64,000 bases of DNA, taken from the NCBI GenBank assembly GCA_902780635.1, contig CACZGH010000007.1:1-64000 (forward strand), given 5' to 3'. Below are positions 43,244-52,277 of this stretch, piece by piece. Each line of letters opens with the position of its first letter. The first letter of the stretch is position 1. The notes below the pieces were generated by a model that worked only from the letters and a program-made list of their open reading frames with translations, did not search any database and was not told where the DNA came from. The DNA is from an uncultured Prevotellaceae bacterium. Its GTDB lineage: Bacteria; Bacteroidota; Bacteroidia; Bacteroidales; Bacteroidaceae. The position numbers and the translations under genes are program-made.

Positions 43244-44896
43244 TTACAAAGAAGAGACATATTGGTACAAATCGGAGGAGGACTCAAGACCCAGTTTTTT
43301 ACTCAGCCGTATTTTGCGCCTTTTGCATGATTCAGGCTCCACATTGAGAAATGCCGCGATTTCTTTTAAAGAAAGATTCATGCGCACGTATGACAAGAAA
43401 CGGATGTCAGAGGTAGACAGTCCGGGATGCCTCTGACGGATGACTTTAGCGAAATCAGGGTTGGCAGCCTCGAAACTAACCAGGAAGTTGTCATGCTCGT
43501 TGCCGTTTTTAAGCAACTGCTTAAGATGCCCTGCCAAGGCCGCCAACTGCGGACTGGTCTTTGCTTCATCCAAGGCTGTGATTTCAGAGAGCAAGTCGGC
43601 GATCAGCGCATTACGTGACGCCACCAGCATGGTGGTAGTGGCCAGTTCGTTTTTCTTTTGCTCAATCTCCTTTTTCATCATCTCCTCCTGATAATGCGCT
43701 ATTAGTTCTGTCTCACGTGTTCTTTTCTCGGCGAGCAGTTTTTCATTTTTCTCCTTCTCTATCTGGAGCCGCATCATCTGCTCACGCTGGCGTGCCTGCT
43801 GCCGTTTCGACCGATAGACAATCAGTCCAATGACGATAAGCAGGAGGCAAATGATAGCCGTCAAGACAGCCGCCTGTCTGTGCATGGACATTTTGGACAG
43901 TTCACGGTCCATCTCCATCTGCATCTTAAACAACTCCAATTTGATATGAGAATTCTCGGACAATTTGCGGTCCTGCAGATGGGTGAGAGAGTCACTATAG
44001 ATGATCACTGAGTCTTTATACAACAATGCCATCGACATATTGCCTCTCTGACGGTAAAGGGCAGACACCGCCTCATAGAGTTCTGGGCGGCTTCTGAGCG
44101 GTGATATTCTCATGGCTTCAGCAGCATGTCTGAAAGCCGCCTCCGTCATCCCCCGATCTTTGTATATTTGGATGAGATAGATCATCAGCACCACCCTGTC
44201 AGCATTGGGGATGCTGCTCCCCCCTACATGGCTCTCAGCAATGCGCAACACTTGGTCATACTCCTCCCTCATAAAATGCATTTCAGCGTATATCACATCT
44301 ATTTTGCCAAGGGTCACGCTGTCATTCTGATTGGCAAGCCACCTTTTTGCCTCCTTCAAGAAGCGGTTAGTGTCTGCGAACCGCCGATTTTTATTGCCGA
44401 GGATGGCCAAGTCAAGACAATAAGTGACACAAGAAGCTGAGTCGTTGGACTGTACCGCATCCTCATAGCACTTCATACAGATTTCCTGAGCCTTGTCAAA
44501 ATTTTTCTCCTCGAAATAAACGCCAGCGATGCCATTGAGAATTTTTGATTCCGCCTCAGCTCCCAACTGATGTTTCTCGACGATTTTCGCTGCTTCATAA
44601 TAGCAATTGAGAGCTTCGCCATGCTCACTGATCATAAAATATGAGATACCCATGTCGTAGGTAGCGACATAACTCAAGCGAAAAGAGTCGACGCGCTCAG
44701 CCTGATTCTTGGCCTTGACAAAAAACTGCAAAGCCTCGGAATACTGCTCCCTCAAAAATGCCTTCTCACCCTGTTGGATCATCTGATCGATGGGATTGTT
44801 GCGATCGCGTGCATTCAATATCGATACCGGCAACCATGCCAACACCCACACTACAGCCATCCAGGCACCTTCTTTCCAGTTCTTCATCCGCCTCAT
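43244..44896 (-). CDS. Membrane TPR protein with C-terminal LuxR-like helix-turn-helix
   Basis: 550 residues. A signal or membrane segment lies at about 10-29. TPR-like helical repeats cover about 35-330 (EQYSEALQFFVKAKNQAERV; YDMGISYFMISEHGEALNCY; YRQRGNMSMALLYKDSVIIY). A membrane helix at about 345-366 (LTAIICLLLIVIGLIVY) is followed by a coiled coil with many Lys/Glu/Gln. The C-terminal 65 residues form a LuxR-type helix-turn-helix (STSDIRFLSYVRMNLSLKEI, then AAFLNVEPESCKRRKIRLSK). Thus TPRs outside, DNA-binding inside. It starts one base after the DUF58 stop, so it is likely the last gene of the MoxR operon. It may regulate the secreted-protein genes next to it; this is inference. Confidence 0.87.
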   Translation of the reverse strand: MRRMKNWKEGAWMAVVWVLAWLPVSILNARDRNNPIDQMIQQGEKAFLREQYSEALQFFVKAKNQAERVDSFRLSYVATYDMGISYFMISEHGEALNCYYEAAKIVEKHQLGAEAESKILNGIAGVYFEEKNFDKAQEICMKCYEDAVQSNDSASCVTYCLDLAILGNKNRRFADTNRFLKEAKRWLANQNDSVTLGKIDVIYAEMHFMREEYDQVLRIAESHVGGSSIPNADRVVLMIYLIQIYKDRGMTEAAFRHAAEAMRISPLRSRPELYEAVSALYRQRGNMSMALLYKDSVIIYSDSLTHLQDRKLSENSHIKLELFKMQMEMDRELSKMSMHRQAAVLTAIICLLLIVIGLIVYRSKRQQARQREQMMRLQIEKEKNEKLLAEKRTRETELIAHYQEEMMKKEIEQKKNELATTTMLVASRNALIADLLSEITALDEAKTSPQLAALAGHLKQLLKNGNEHDNFLVSFEAANPDFAKVIRQRHPGLSTSDIRFLSYVRMNLSLKEIAAFLNVEPESCKRRKIRLSKKLGLESSSDLYQYVSSL

Positions 44897-44897
44897 C

Positions 44898-46211
44898 TTA
44901 CACCAGCAGCTGTCGTTTTCTCATTTCGATATATTGATTGATGACATCCACAGAGAGTCTTTCCGGTGTCGTCAGCAGGCTATAGATGCCATTCTGCCGG
45001 AGCGTATGGACGATGAGCCGCCGCTCATAACCCATTTTCTCGCCAATGACATGCTGGTAGCACTCCTCGATATCCTGGAAGGGCGAGGCCACCATGTCAT
45101 TGAGTTGGGAGTCCTCGAAAAACACCACCAGCAACCGGTGCCGTTGATTGAGCATACGCAGGTAAGGAAGTTGACGGCTGAGACTGTCGAAGTCGGCATA
45201 ATTGGTGTAGAGCACCATGAAGCTGCGGCGTGGCACCAATCTGTTGAGTTGCGACACTAGCATGGAGAAGTCGGACTCGCCGAAAGTGGTCTGCTGACTG
45301 TATAGGCGCTCCAAGATACGTTGCATCTGCCCCGTATGTCGCTCGGCCGGCACAAACGAGTCGAAGGTGTCGGCAAATGTCATCAGCCCAGCCTTGTCTT
45401 GCCGATGGATGGCCACGTATGAGAGCACGAGTGCGGCGTTGATGGCATAGTCGAGCAGTGTCATGCCATGAAAAGCCTGCTGCATGAGTCGCCCCTTGTC
45501 GATGAGCGAGAAGATCTGCTGCGACCGTTCGTCCTGATAGACATTCACCATGAGATGGTCACGGCGCGCACTGGCACGCCAATTGATGGAGCGGTAGTCG
45601 TCGCCCTGCACATAGTCTTTGATATGCTCGAAGTCGGTATTGTTGCCCACCCTTCGTATGCGCTTGACACCCGTCTCTGTGATATGGTCGGAGACCGCCG
45701 CCAGCTCATACTGCCGCAACATGGCGTAAGACGGGTAGACCTTGACCTCGGTGGGCTGACCACAGCGGTAACGCCGCCGCACCAGTCCTATGCGTGTGGT
45801 GGCGAACACCTGTACATGGCCAAAGGCATACACACCCCTTTTGACAGGGCGCAACTGATAATCGTGGGTGACAGTCGCATGCGGCATCAAGTGCTCATTC
45901 AGGCACCAGTCTCTCTTCTGAAACTGTGGTGGCAACTCGTCGATAATCTCTGCAGAAAGCCTGAAAGAAGAAAGGTTGGCCAGACGCAGCGACACGGTAT
46001 TGTCATCACCATTGGAGAAACGGGCGGCACAGGTCCTTGTCCCCACCACCCTCACGACCGTATAGAGCAGCAACGTCTCGGCAGCCACGGCGATGGCCAG
46101 CAGCACAAGCAACGCCTGCCCCATCCATAAGAGAAATGGAGCCAGCATGCCTGCGGCCATAATGACCGCGCAGAGTGCGATGAGTATGTAAAACCGTCGA
46201 GTGAGGAACAT
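44898..46211 (-). CDS. DUF58 domain protein (MoxR partner)
   Basis: 437 residues. Two membrane helices at about 8-55 are followed by a beta-rich part and then the DUF58 signature EHIKDYVQGDDYRSINWRAS around residue 210. The C-terminal part resembles a von Willebrand A fold (QIFSLIDKGRLMQQAFHGMT; RRSFMVLYTNYADFD). DUF58 proteins accompany MoxR ATPases and are thought to be their clients or adaptors. Here 145 nt of repeat-containing sequence separate it from moxR. Confidence 0.88.
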   Translation of the reverse strand: MFLTRRFYILIALCAVIMAAGMLAPFLLWMGQALLVLLAIAVAAETLLLYTVVRVVGTRTCAARFSNGDDNTVSLRLANLSSFRLSAEIIDELPPQFQKRDWCLNEHLMPHATVTHDYQLRPVKRGVYAFGHVQVFATTRIGLVRRRYRCGQPTEVKVYPSYAMLRQYELAAVSDHITETGVKRIRRVGNNTDFEHIKDYVQGDDYRSINWRASARRDHLMVNVYQDERSQQIFSLIDKGRLMQQAFHGMTLLDYAINAALVLSYVAIHRQDKAGLMTFADTFDSFVPAERHTGQMQRILERLYSQQTTFGESDFSMLVSQLNRLVPRRSFMVLYTNYADFDSLSRQLPYLRMLNQRHRLLVVFFEDSQLNDMVASPFQDIEECYQHVIGEKMGYERRLIVHTLRQNGIYSLLTTPERLSVDVINQYIEMRKRQLLV

Positions 46212-46216
46212 TCTTT

Positions 46217-46348
46217 TAGGAGTTCAGAAGTTCAGGAGTTCAGAAGTTCAGAAGTTGAGGAGTTCAGACATATGAATTTTTGAGGAGTTCAGGAGCACAG
46301 GTGTTCAGACGAATGACTTTTTAAGAATTCAGACATATAATTTTGGGA
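46217..46348. repeat. GGAGTTCAGAAGTTCAGGAG-family repeat inside the MoxR operon
   Basis: Imperfect units (AGGAGTTCAGAAGTTCAGG; GAGGAGTTCAGACATATGAA; AGAATTCAGACATATAATTT) fill the gap between moxR and the DUF58 gene. Same family as 26355-26508. Confidence 0.75.
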
Positions 46349-46355
46349 GTGCATG

Positions 46356-47330
46356 CTATTTTGGCACCTCTACCTGCTCCATCAGAGTGCCGACGAGGCG
46401 CACGGCACTGTACCCCTCCATCTCGGCCTCAGCGGTGAGAATGAGGCGATGCTGTAAGACGGAAGGCGCCACAAACTTGATATCATCGGGTGTGACGAAA
46501 TCGCGGCCTTGCAAGAGCGCATATGCTTTGGAGGCACGTAAGAGTGCCACTGCAGCGCGTGGCGATGCCCCGAGATAGATGGCCTTGCTATTGCGTGTAA
46601 GCTGTATGAGCTGGGCGATGTAGAGAAGCAAGCTGTCATCGACGATGACCTGCGACATGAGAGCCCGGAACTGCAGCAGCTCCTCCTTGGTGAGTACAGG
46701 ACGTAGGTTGTCGAGTTGCGTGAGCCTCGCATTCTCCTGATGGCGGCGAAGAATGAGCAGTTCCAGTTCAAGTGGCGGATAGACCATCGACACTTTCATG
46801 AGAAAGCGGTCAAGCTGAGCCTCCGGCAGTTTGTAGGTGCCCTCCTGCTCCACTGGATTCTGTGTGGCCACGACAGTAAAGAAATCGCCCATGGGATAGG
46901 TGACACCGTCGATGGTGGCCTGCCGTTCCTCCATGACCTCAAAGAGAGCCGCCTGCGTTTTGGCTGGCGCACGGTTGATCTCATCCACAAGCACCAAATC
47001 AGCAAAGACCGGTCCCTTGTGGAAGTCGAACTCCGATGTTTTCATATTCAGCACATTGGTGCCCAGTACGTCGCTGGGCATGAGGTCGGGTGTGAACTGC
47101 AGTCGGCTAAAACGTGCGTCGATAAGCCGGGCAATGACCCTGGCGAGCAGCGTCTTCGCTACACCTGGCACACCCTCAAGGAGCACATGGCCGTCGGCGA
47201 GGATAGCCGTGAGCAACAAATCGATGGCATTGGTCTGTCCTACGATAACAGAGCCTATCTGCTGACGGACGATCTGCATTTTCTCTGAGAAGGCCGTGAT
47301 GTCGAGACGTTGTGAAATGGATTCTTGCAT
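46356..47330 (-). CDS. MoxR-family AAA+ ATPase
   Basis: 324 residues, the normal size. Walker A is GVPGVAKTLLARVIA near residue 54, Walker B LVLVDEINRAPAKTQAALFE near 115, and sensor 1 is in FFTVVATQNPVEQEGTY. The C-terminal lid domain contains LGASPRAAVALLRASKAYAL and FVTPDDIKFVAPSVLQHRLI. MoxR proteins act as chaperones that insert cofactors or remodel envelope complexes, with DUF58/VWA partners encoded next door as here. Confidence 0.95.
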   Translation of the reverse strand: MQESISQRLDITAFSEKMQIVRQQIGSVIVGQTNAIDLLLTAILADGHVLLEGVPGVAKTLLARVIARLIDARFSRLQFTPDLMPSDVLGTNVLNMKTSEFDFHKGPVFADLVLVDEINRAPAKTQAALFEVMEERQATIDGVTYPMGDFFTVVATQNPVEQEGTYKLPEAQLDRFLMKVSMVYPPLELELLILRRHQENARLTQLDNLRPVLTKEELLQFRALMSQVIVDDSLLLYIAQLIQLTRNSKAIYLGASPRAAVALLRASKAYALLQGRDFVTPDDIKFVAPSVLQHRLILTAEAEMEGYSAVRLVGTLMEQVEVPK

Positions 47331-47409
47331 ATCTTTGTGAGGGTTGATGGTTTTTTGATGAGGTTGATGGGATGATGGGCTTGCAGGATGTTGGAGGGAG
47401 CTTGTTGGC

Positions 47410-48675
47410 TTATCTCCGGGTGAGGTGGCTCATCTCGCGTATGAGGCAAAGGGTGTCTTTGTCATTGGGAGAGGAGTCAGAGGCGATGACCCGTCGTATC
47501 TCGCTGAGCAGGTCGCTGACCTGCTGCTCGGAGACACCAGTCTGTGCTGCCAGTTGTCTAGCGTGTGACTCGTCGCTGTCGAGGTCATCAAGATCGATCA
47601 TCATCGTGCGGCGCAGGTCCTCCTTGAAGTAGACATATTTCTTCTTAATGAGGTCGAGATTGTCGTGGCGACGGCAGTATATAGAACCGATGAGCCTGGC
47701 GAAGTCAAGATTACGGTTGACAGGTCTCCCCATGACAGGGATGATGCGCTGGCGACGCCGGGCCGTGAAGCACATAAAGATGACGGCAGCCACAAGGATG
47801 GTATACAAGGCCCAACGTAGTGGTTTTTGCGAGAGCATGAACCTCAATGGCGACATCTGCAGATTGTCGTTGTCCGAGGACGACCGCTCACGCAACAACT
47901 CAGCATCGAGTCTGACGACAGGCAGGTCGGCTATCTGTGACAACTGCCTATTGAGATACTGAGAGATAGCAGGATCCAAAGCACCGTAGTTGGTGAAGAA
48001 CAGCGGTGTGAGCACCACGTAGAGCGTGCCTTTGCCTACCTGCCGTTTGACAGACATAGGCAGTATTTTCTTGTAGTATGTATAGGCGACAGAGTCGGAG
48101 TCTTCCGACTCGATGAAATCATTAATAGTGACTGAAGCATTGACTGTGTAATTAGCTTTCATACTATCTACATAACTGTTCAGGAAGCCTGAACAGACAG
48201 GCACACGCAGGGTATCGCTGCCTGTCCACACCAAGGTGTCACGGGGTTCCTCTCCCTTGAGCACGTCTATCAGTTCATTGGTGGAGAAAGATTTGAAACT
48301 TTGTTCCTCCAGACGTAGCCATCGACTTTGATCTGCGCTGAAATCACTAGACACAAGTATCATCTTGTTGCCAGCGCGGATGAAACTGTCGAGCGAGGCG
48401 ATGGCCAGGCTGTCCCAGAAATATTTTGTATTGATGACCAACAGAGCCTTGCGACGCTTGTCGTTCATCAGCCGATGGAAGTCGCCCTTATAATAAGTAT
48501 ACCCTTTTGGCATGGTCGTGCCCGCAATACTGTCAAACCACTGACATCCAAAGGGCTGGTCATCAGTATGCGAAAACGTCTCGCTCCATAGAAAAGTCTT
48601 ATTGAGCGAAGCGACATACATAAGGAAACCTATCACGCTCACGGCCGCGACCAGGTAGATCAGATTGCGCTTCAT
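47410..48675 (-). CDS. DUF4350-type membrane protein
   Basis: 421 residues. The N-terminal membrane helix at about 5-24 precedes a periplasmic alpha/beta domain (YYKGDFHRLMNDKRRKALLV; ILVSSDFSADQSRWLRLEEQ). A second helix lies near 285-305 (LRWALYTILVAAVIFMCFTA), followed by a cytoplasmic tail with RRQRIIPVMGRPVNRNLDFA and a helical end. DUF4350 proteins are regular members of MoxR-DUF58-DUF4129 loci. The start overlaps the preceding gene's stop by 4 nt. The molecular role is unknown. Confidence 0.78.
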   Translation of the reverse strand: MKRNLIYLVAAVSVIGFLMYVASLNKTFLWSETFSHTDDQPFGCQWFDSIAGTTMPKGYTYYKGDFHRLMNDKRRKALLVINTKYFWDSLAIASLDSFIRAGNKMILVSSDFSADQSRWLRLEEQSFKSFSTNELIDVLKGEEPRDTLVWTGSDTLRVPVCSGFLNSYVDSMKANYTVNASVTINDFIESEDSDSVAYTYYKKILPMSVKRQVGKGTLYVVLTPLFFTNYGALDPAISQYLNRQLSQIADLPVVRLDAELLRERSSSDNDNLQMSPLRFMLSQKPLRWALYTILVAAVIFMCFTARRRQRIIPVMGRPVNRNLDFARLIGSIYCRRHDNLDLIKKKYVYFKEDLRRTMMIDLDDLDSDESHARQLAAQTGVSEQQVSDLLSEIRRVIASDSSPNDKDTLCLIREMSHLTRR

Positions 48676-49304
48676 CGGCTACCTCCTTTCTGCACCTGGC
48701 TACTGAGCAGTGTCATCTCGTCGCACAGTTCCTTAGAGGCGGGGAAGCCGCCATAACGTACCCTTAGGAAATGGTGCGTCATCTGTGTGAAAGCGGTGTC
48801 GCCCACCTCGGCAGCAAACTGCGAGGGAGTCTTATAGATGCGCCAGACGACAGCACCACTCTCGTCGAGCCGCCGCAGTGTGGAGAGATAGACCAGGCGC
48901 ACGACAGCCGGCCAGTTGCCCTCAGCGATGGCAGCAGCCATCTCGCGGTCATAATCAATCTCATAGATATCGTCTTCTGGTTCGAAAGACGGCTCAGTTT
49001 GTTTCTTATAGAAAGAAAACACTCCCATGCGCAACATGCCATAGATGACCAAAGAGAGCAAGAACACACCTAAGATGACCCAAACGACAGGCGGCACGGA
49101 ATGGAAGAAACTCGTTATTGCGTCGAAAAACTTTCCTATTACCTCAGCCATCTTGTCTTCCCTTACCCCAGAGCCTTGATCGAGAGTCAGCAGGTCTTCA
49201 TCCAGATATTTCTCTGCGACGAGACCACGATTGTAGTTGTAGTCTCGCAAGAGTTGTCTAGCGAGAGAGTCGTTTTGCATGACCTGTAGTACCATGTTCT
49301 GCAT
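48672..49304 (-). CDS. DUF4129-type membrane protein
   Basis: 210 residues. A single membrane helix at about 75-95 (VVWVILGVFLLSLVIYGMLR) precedes a cytoplasmic segment with the family-typical block AAIAEGNWPAVVRLVYLSTL, then LDESGAVVWRIYKTPSQFA. DUF4129 domains occur beside MoxR/DUF58 genes and in transglutaminase-like proteins. Translational coupling (ATGA) to the DUF4350 gene supports a joint complex. Confidence 0.8.
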   Translation of the reverse strand: MQNMVLQVMQNDSLARQLLRDYNYNRGLVAEKYLDEDLLTLDQGSGVREDKMAEVIGKFFDAITSFFHSVPPVVWVILGVFLLSLVIYGMLRMGVFSFYKKQTEPSFEPEDDIYEIDYDREMAAAIAEGNWPAVVRLVYLSTLRRLDESGAVVWRIYKTPSQFAAEVGDTAFTQMTHHFLRVRYGGFPASKELCDEMTLLSSQVQKGGSR

Positions 49305-49324
49305 ATCCTTTTCTCCCCTCTCGT

Positions 49325-50191
49325 TTACAATTGTTCAAAATGCTCGATGTCACTCTCAAGAGACGCGTCATCGACCCGCTCCGACACGCTACCATAATGG
49401 AACACACAAGAAAGCAGCACTAGGCTACACACCATCAGACCACAGAAATAGGCCAAAACAGTGAACACGTAAATGACCCATTTGATGAAAAGCAGTCCGC
49501 CCCCGCTTTCTCCGTTGACAGGAACGATCTCTGTCAGGATGGTCTGCAGGATGATCCAAGGCACATTGACCACCAGGGTGATGATCCCGCCTATCAGTAT
49601 CACCATGAGCACCATGAAAAAGAGCGAGAACCAAGACGAAAATCCCAGTCGCAACCCTTTGGAGACCGCCGTGAAGAAGGAGCAATCCTCCATCATCCAC
49701 ACCGGAGGCACCAACGACATAGGCACCAAAATCACCAGCAACGGCACCACAGGAAACCACGAACGAAAACTAAAAAAAGCCCAGAGCAAGACAAACAGCA
49801 CGATGGCCGACACCAACGACCGCACCGCAGCCCGGCGCACATAGTGCACCATGCCACGCATCGAGGAAGGCAGCTTCCGGTCGGCCGCAGCGAACAACAA
49901 GGCATATACCAACATCATGACAGCCCACAAGGCCAGCATCTCCAAAAGCCAGAAGACGAAGGGTGTGTCATCATCATCTCCCCAGGAGAAGCCGAGGTTC
50001 CATCTGGTGTCATTGAGAAACTCATCATTGTCTATCGTAAACACAGCCAGCGACAACAGCATGCACACTGGCAGAAGCAAGACAGCGCCGAGCCGGAGCC
50101 AGGTCATGATATGGATGCGGATGAAGTCGAACGTCGCCTCGACACACATCGACATCGACCGCTCCTCATAGAGAGACAACCTATCGTCCAT
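49325..50191 (-). CDS. Polytopic membrane protein of the MoxR locus
   Basis: 288 residues with about six membrane segments (WLRLGAVLLLPVCMLLSLAV; MLALWAVMMLVYALLFAA; SLVSAIVLFVLLWAFFSF; SLFFMVLMVILIGGIITLVV). The last 20 residues are acidic. I recognise no named domain with certainty; it resembles DUF4013-like membrane proteins. Its start overlaps the SpoIIM-like gene by 11 nt, so the two are coupled. Confidence 0.75.
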   Translation of the reverse strand: MDDRLSLYEERSMSMCVEATFDFIRIHIMTWLRLGAVLLLPVCMLLSLAVFTIDNDEFLNDTRWNLGFSWGDDDDTPFVFWLLEMLALWAVMMLVYALLFAAADRKLPSSMRGMVHYVRRAAVRSLVSAIVLFVLLWAFFSFRSWFPVVPLLVILVPMSLVPPVWMMEDCSFFTAVSKGLRLGFSSWFSLFFMVLMVILIGGIITLVVNVPWIILQTILTEIVPVNGESGGGLLFIKWVIYVFTVLAYFCGLMVCSLVLLSCVFHYGSVSERVDDASLESDIEHFEQL

Positions 50192-51146
50192 CTGTCACCT
50201 CCTTTGCCCTCCTCGCGGGCAAGACCACATAGTAAAACAATATGAACGCCAGTGAAAGCAGGATGACGAAAAGTCGCCAGGCATCGCCCACCTCTGTATA
50301 ACGGGTGAAGAAACCCTCTATAAAAGCCGCCACGATGAACACCGGGACCGTAGACACTAAGATCATCAGGCTGCGCCGCGCCGCCCTCAAGAACGACCGT
50401 AGCCGGCTATAGGTGCCGGGGAAAAGCCAGCCATTGCCCAGTGTGATGCCCGCCCCTCCGGCGATGACGACAGCGGAGAGTTCAAGAGTACCATGAAGCA
50501 TGATGGCGAGGATGGACTGGACGAAAAGACCTCTCTGGATGAAGAAAGTGACAAAAGCGCCCACCATGATTCCATTGTGCATGAGGTAATAGCCCGTGCC
50601 GAAACTAGTGAAGAGCCCCATGACATAAATGACGAAAGACACTATCACATTGTTGACTGTGATCCCTAAAAACGACGACACCTGCGAGTCGCCCCCATAG
50701 ACCGCCATCGGATGACCCTCCTCGATATTGCGCAACGTCATGTCTACATAACTGTCGCCAAGGATGACCCGCGGGAAAGACTCGTCGCCAAAGGTGGAGA
50801 TGATCCCTATGAGGATGCTCACCACAAAGATGGCCAACGACACGAGAAGTGCACGGCGCGCATGATAAACACTAAGCGGCACCTCATGAGTCCAGAAGGT
50901 GAGGAGCCGTGACCACTTGTCGCGACGGTTGCGGTAAAGGTCACGATGCAGTCCGAGTGCCAGGTCATTAAGATACTCCGTGATAGACGAGTCAGGGAAA
51001 TGTGTCTGTGCGAAGGCCAGGTCAGAAGTGACCTGATTGTAGGCCGCCACGGTATCATCAGGAGTGGTGAAAAGCGTGTCGCCAACAATCAGCTCCACCT
51101 TTCTCCATTTCTCAATATTCTGTCTGATGAATACAGCCTCTTTCAT
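50181..51146 (-). CDS. SpoIIM-like (DUF95) membrane protein
   Basis: 321 residues from the ATG at 51146. An earlier ATG at 51206 would lie upstream of the promoter box at 51176-51183, so it is rejected. The N-terminal cytoplasmic helix bundle (MKEAVFIRQNIEKWRKVELI) and DLALGLHRDLYRNRRDKW are typical of this group. Five or so membrane helices follow, with the conserved GYYLMHNGIMVGAFVTFFIQ and LHGTLELSAVVIAGGAGITL. Stage II sporulation protein M homologues occur widely in non-sporulating bacteria beside RDD and MoxR genes. First gene of the leftward operon. Confidence 0.87.
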   Translation of the reverse strand: MKEAVFIRQNIEKWRKVELIVGDTLFTTPDDTVAAYNQVTSDLAFAQTHFPDSSITEYLNDLALGLHRDLYRNRRDKWSRLLTFWTHEVPLSVYHARRALLVSLAIFVVSILIGIISTFGDESFPRVILGDSYVDMTLRNIEEGHPMAVYGGDSQVSSFLGITVNNVIVSFVIYVMGLFTSFGTGYYLMHNGIMVGAFVTFFIQRGLFVQSILAIMLHGTLELSAVVIAGGAGITLGNGWLFPGTYSRLRSFLRAARRSLMILVSTVPVFIVAAFIEGFFTRYTEVGDAWRLFVILLSLAFILFYYVVLPARRAKEVTDGR

Positions 51147-51170
51147 AAATGCGCACAAAACAAACAAAAC

Positions 51171-51207
51171 TTTTGCAAAAGTAGGAAGAAATTCATAATT
51201 TTGCAAA
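51171..51207. promoter_or_regulatory. Overlapping divergent promoters (SpoIIM operon and RDD gene)
   Basis: Rightward: TTTTG at 51171-51175 and TAATTTTG at 51196-51203, 20 nt apart. Leftward: TTTG at 51204-51207 and TACTTTTG at 51176-51183, also 20 nt apart. The -33 of each promoter abuts the -7 of the other, so the two polymerases would compete for the same 37 bp. Confidence 0.65.
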
Positions 51208-51243
51208 AAATCAGAGGCTTTTCGCCCCTACTTACACATCATC

Positions 51244-51969
51244 ATGGCACAGACAAGCATCATCACCGGACAATACGTATGCATCCATCAGACAGCGGCC
51301 ACCGTCGTACAACGGGTGATCGCCTGGCTGATAGACATGGTATTTCTCTACGTTGCAGGCCTTATTGCCGCCATCGGAGTGATGCCTATCGTCTTCTCTT
51401 TAGAACAAGAGACCATCGCCATCGTATTCACAACACTTCTCACCTTGTCTATCCTCTCCTACCCCCTCCTCATGGAAGTATTCAACCATGGGCAGAGCAT
51501 CGGCAAATACTTGGTGGGCATCAAGGTGGCATCCCTTGATGGCAGCACCCCTACCCTAGGCGCTTACCTGTTGCGGTGGTTGCTGCTGCTTATCGACTGG
51601 GGTTTCATGGGTGTAGGCCTGGCCGCTATCGTGTTCACCAAGAACAGCCAGCGTATCGGCGACCTGGCCGCCGGCACCACCGTGGTGAAACTGCCGAAGC
51701 AGACCCGCTCCATCAACACTTACGACCTCTATTTCGCCAACAACCATTACACCCCTACCTATCCTGAAGCAGCACATCTCTCATTGAGACAATTCAATGT
51801 CATCGCCCGGACACTGCTGACCCAGAATGAGGCACGCGCCGTCAACATCATCCGGCTGGCGGAGAAGACAGAAAAAGTTTTGGGAGTGAGCAACACCACA
51901 GGCAACGCAGAACTGTTTCTACGCACCATCTACAACGACTTTCAGTACTATGCCTCGAGGGTGGTGTAA
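51244..51969 (+). CDS. RDD-family membrane protein
   Basis: 241 residues. The RDD domain covers about 15-145: an arginine and aspartates in VVQRVIAWLIDMVFLYVAGL, GQSIGKYLVGIKVASLDGS, and QRIGDLAAGTTVV. Three to four membrane segments are present. The C-terminal 90 residues are soluble and helical (LSLRQFNVIARTLLTQNEAR). RDD proteins have been linked to ion or solute transport in a few cases. In Bacteroidota they pair with SpoIIM and MoxR genes, as here from the opposite strand. Confidence 0.87.
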   Translation: MAQTSIITGQYVCIHQTAATVVQRVIAWLIDMVFLYVAGLIAAIGVMPIVFSLEQETIAIVFTTLLTLSILSYPLLMEVFNHGQSIGKYLVGIKVASLDGSTPTLGAYLLRWLLLLIDWGFMGVGLAAIVFTKNSQRIGDLAAGTTVVKLPKQTRSINTYDLYFANNHYTPTYPEAAHLSLRQFNVIARTLLTQNEARAVNIIRLAEKTEKVLGVSNTTGNAELFLRTIYNDFQYYASRVV

Positions 51970-51977
51970 TTTTTTAG

Positions 51978-52036
51978 CAGGAGTTCAGGAGTTGGGGAGT
52001 GTAGGAGTTGAGGAGTGTAGGAGTTGAGGAGTTCAG
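51978..52036. repeat. GGAGTTGAGGAGTGTAGGAG-family repeat, fourth locus
   Basis: Units AGGAGTTGAGGAGTGTAGG and GAGGAGTTCAGACGTTAC. Same order relative to the small RNA as at 28681-28735. Confidence 0.75.
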
Positions 52037-52077
52037 ACGTTACTTTTTTTTGCGATACGATTATAGTATGAGTATCT

Positions 52078-52125
52078 ATCTCCCCTCCTTTGAAGGGGTC
52101 AGGGGGAGAGGGCTGATTAGGGGGT
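52078..52125. repeat. GC-rich palindrome downstream of small RNA copy B
   Basis: TCTCCCCTCC and GGGGGAGAG arms form a hairpin, matching the inner palindrome at 28792-28817. Confidence 0.6.
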
Positions 52126-52141
52126 ATTTAAGTAGATATAC

Positions 52142-52204
52142 AAAAAAAGGAGTACCGCCGTACTCCAACCTTTGTTAACCTTAAATCTAATACTATGAAA
52201 AACA
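52142..52204 (-). ncRNA. Putative small RNA, copy B
   Basis: Identical over 82 nt (52136-52217) to 28844-28925, including the -7 box, the transcript body and the terminator hairpin at 52149-52166 followed by seven T. The sequences flanking the 82 nt differ in many places, so exact conservation of the core suggests selection or recent copying. Confidence 0.65.
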
Positions 52205-52209
52205 CGATG

Positions 52210-52241
52210 CAAAGGTAGTGCCTTTCACCGTGTTTTGCAAA
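52210..52241 (-). promoter_or_regulatory. Promoter of small RNA copy B
   Basis: TACCTTTG at 52210-52217 and TTTG at 52238-52241 on the minus strand, 20 nt apart. The spacer sequence differs from copy A, while both boxes are kept. Confidence 0.7.
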
Positions 52242-52277
52242 TTTTCCTGTCGGAAAAGTGTAAAAAGTACAATATTC

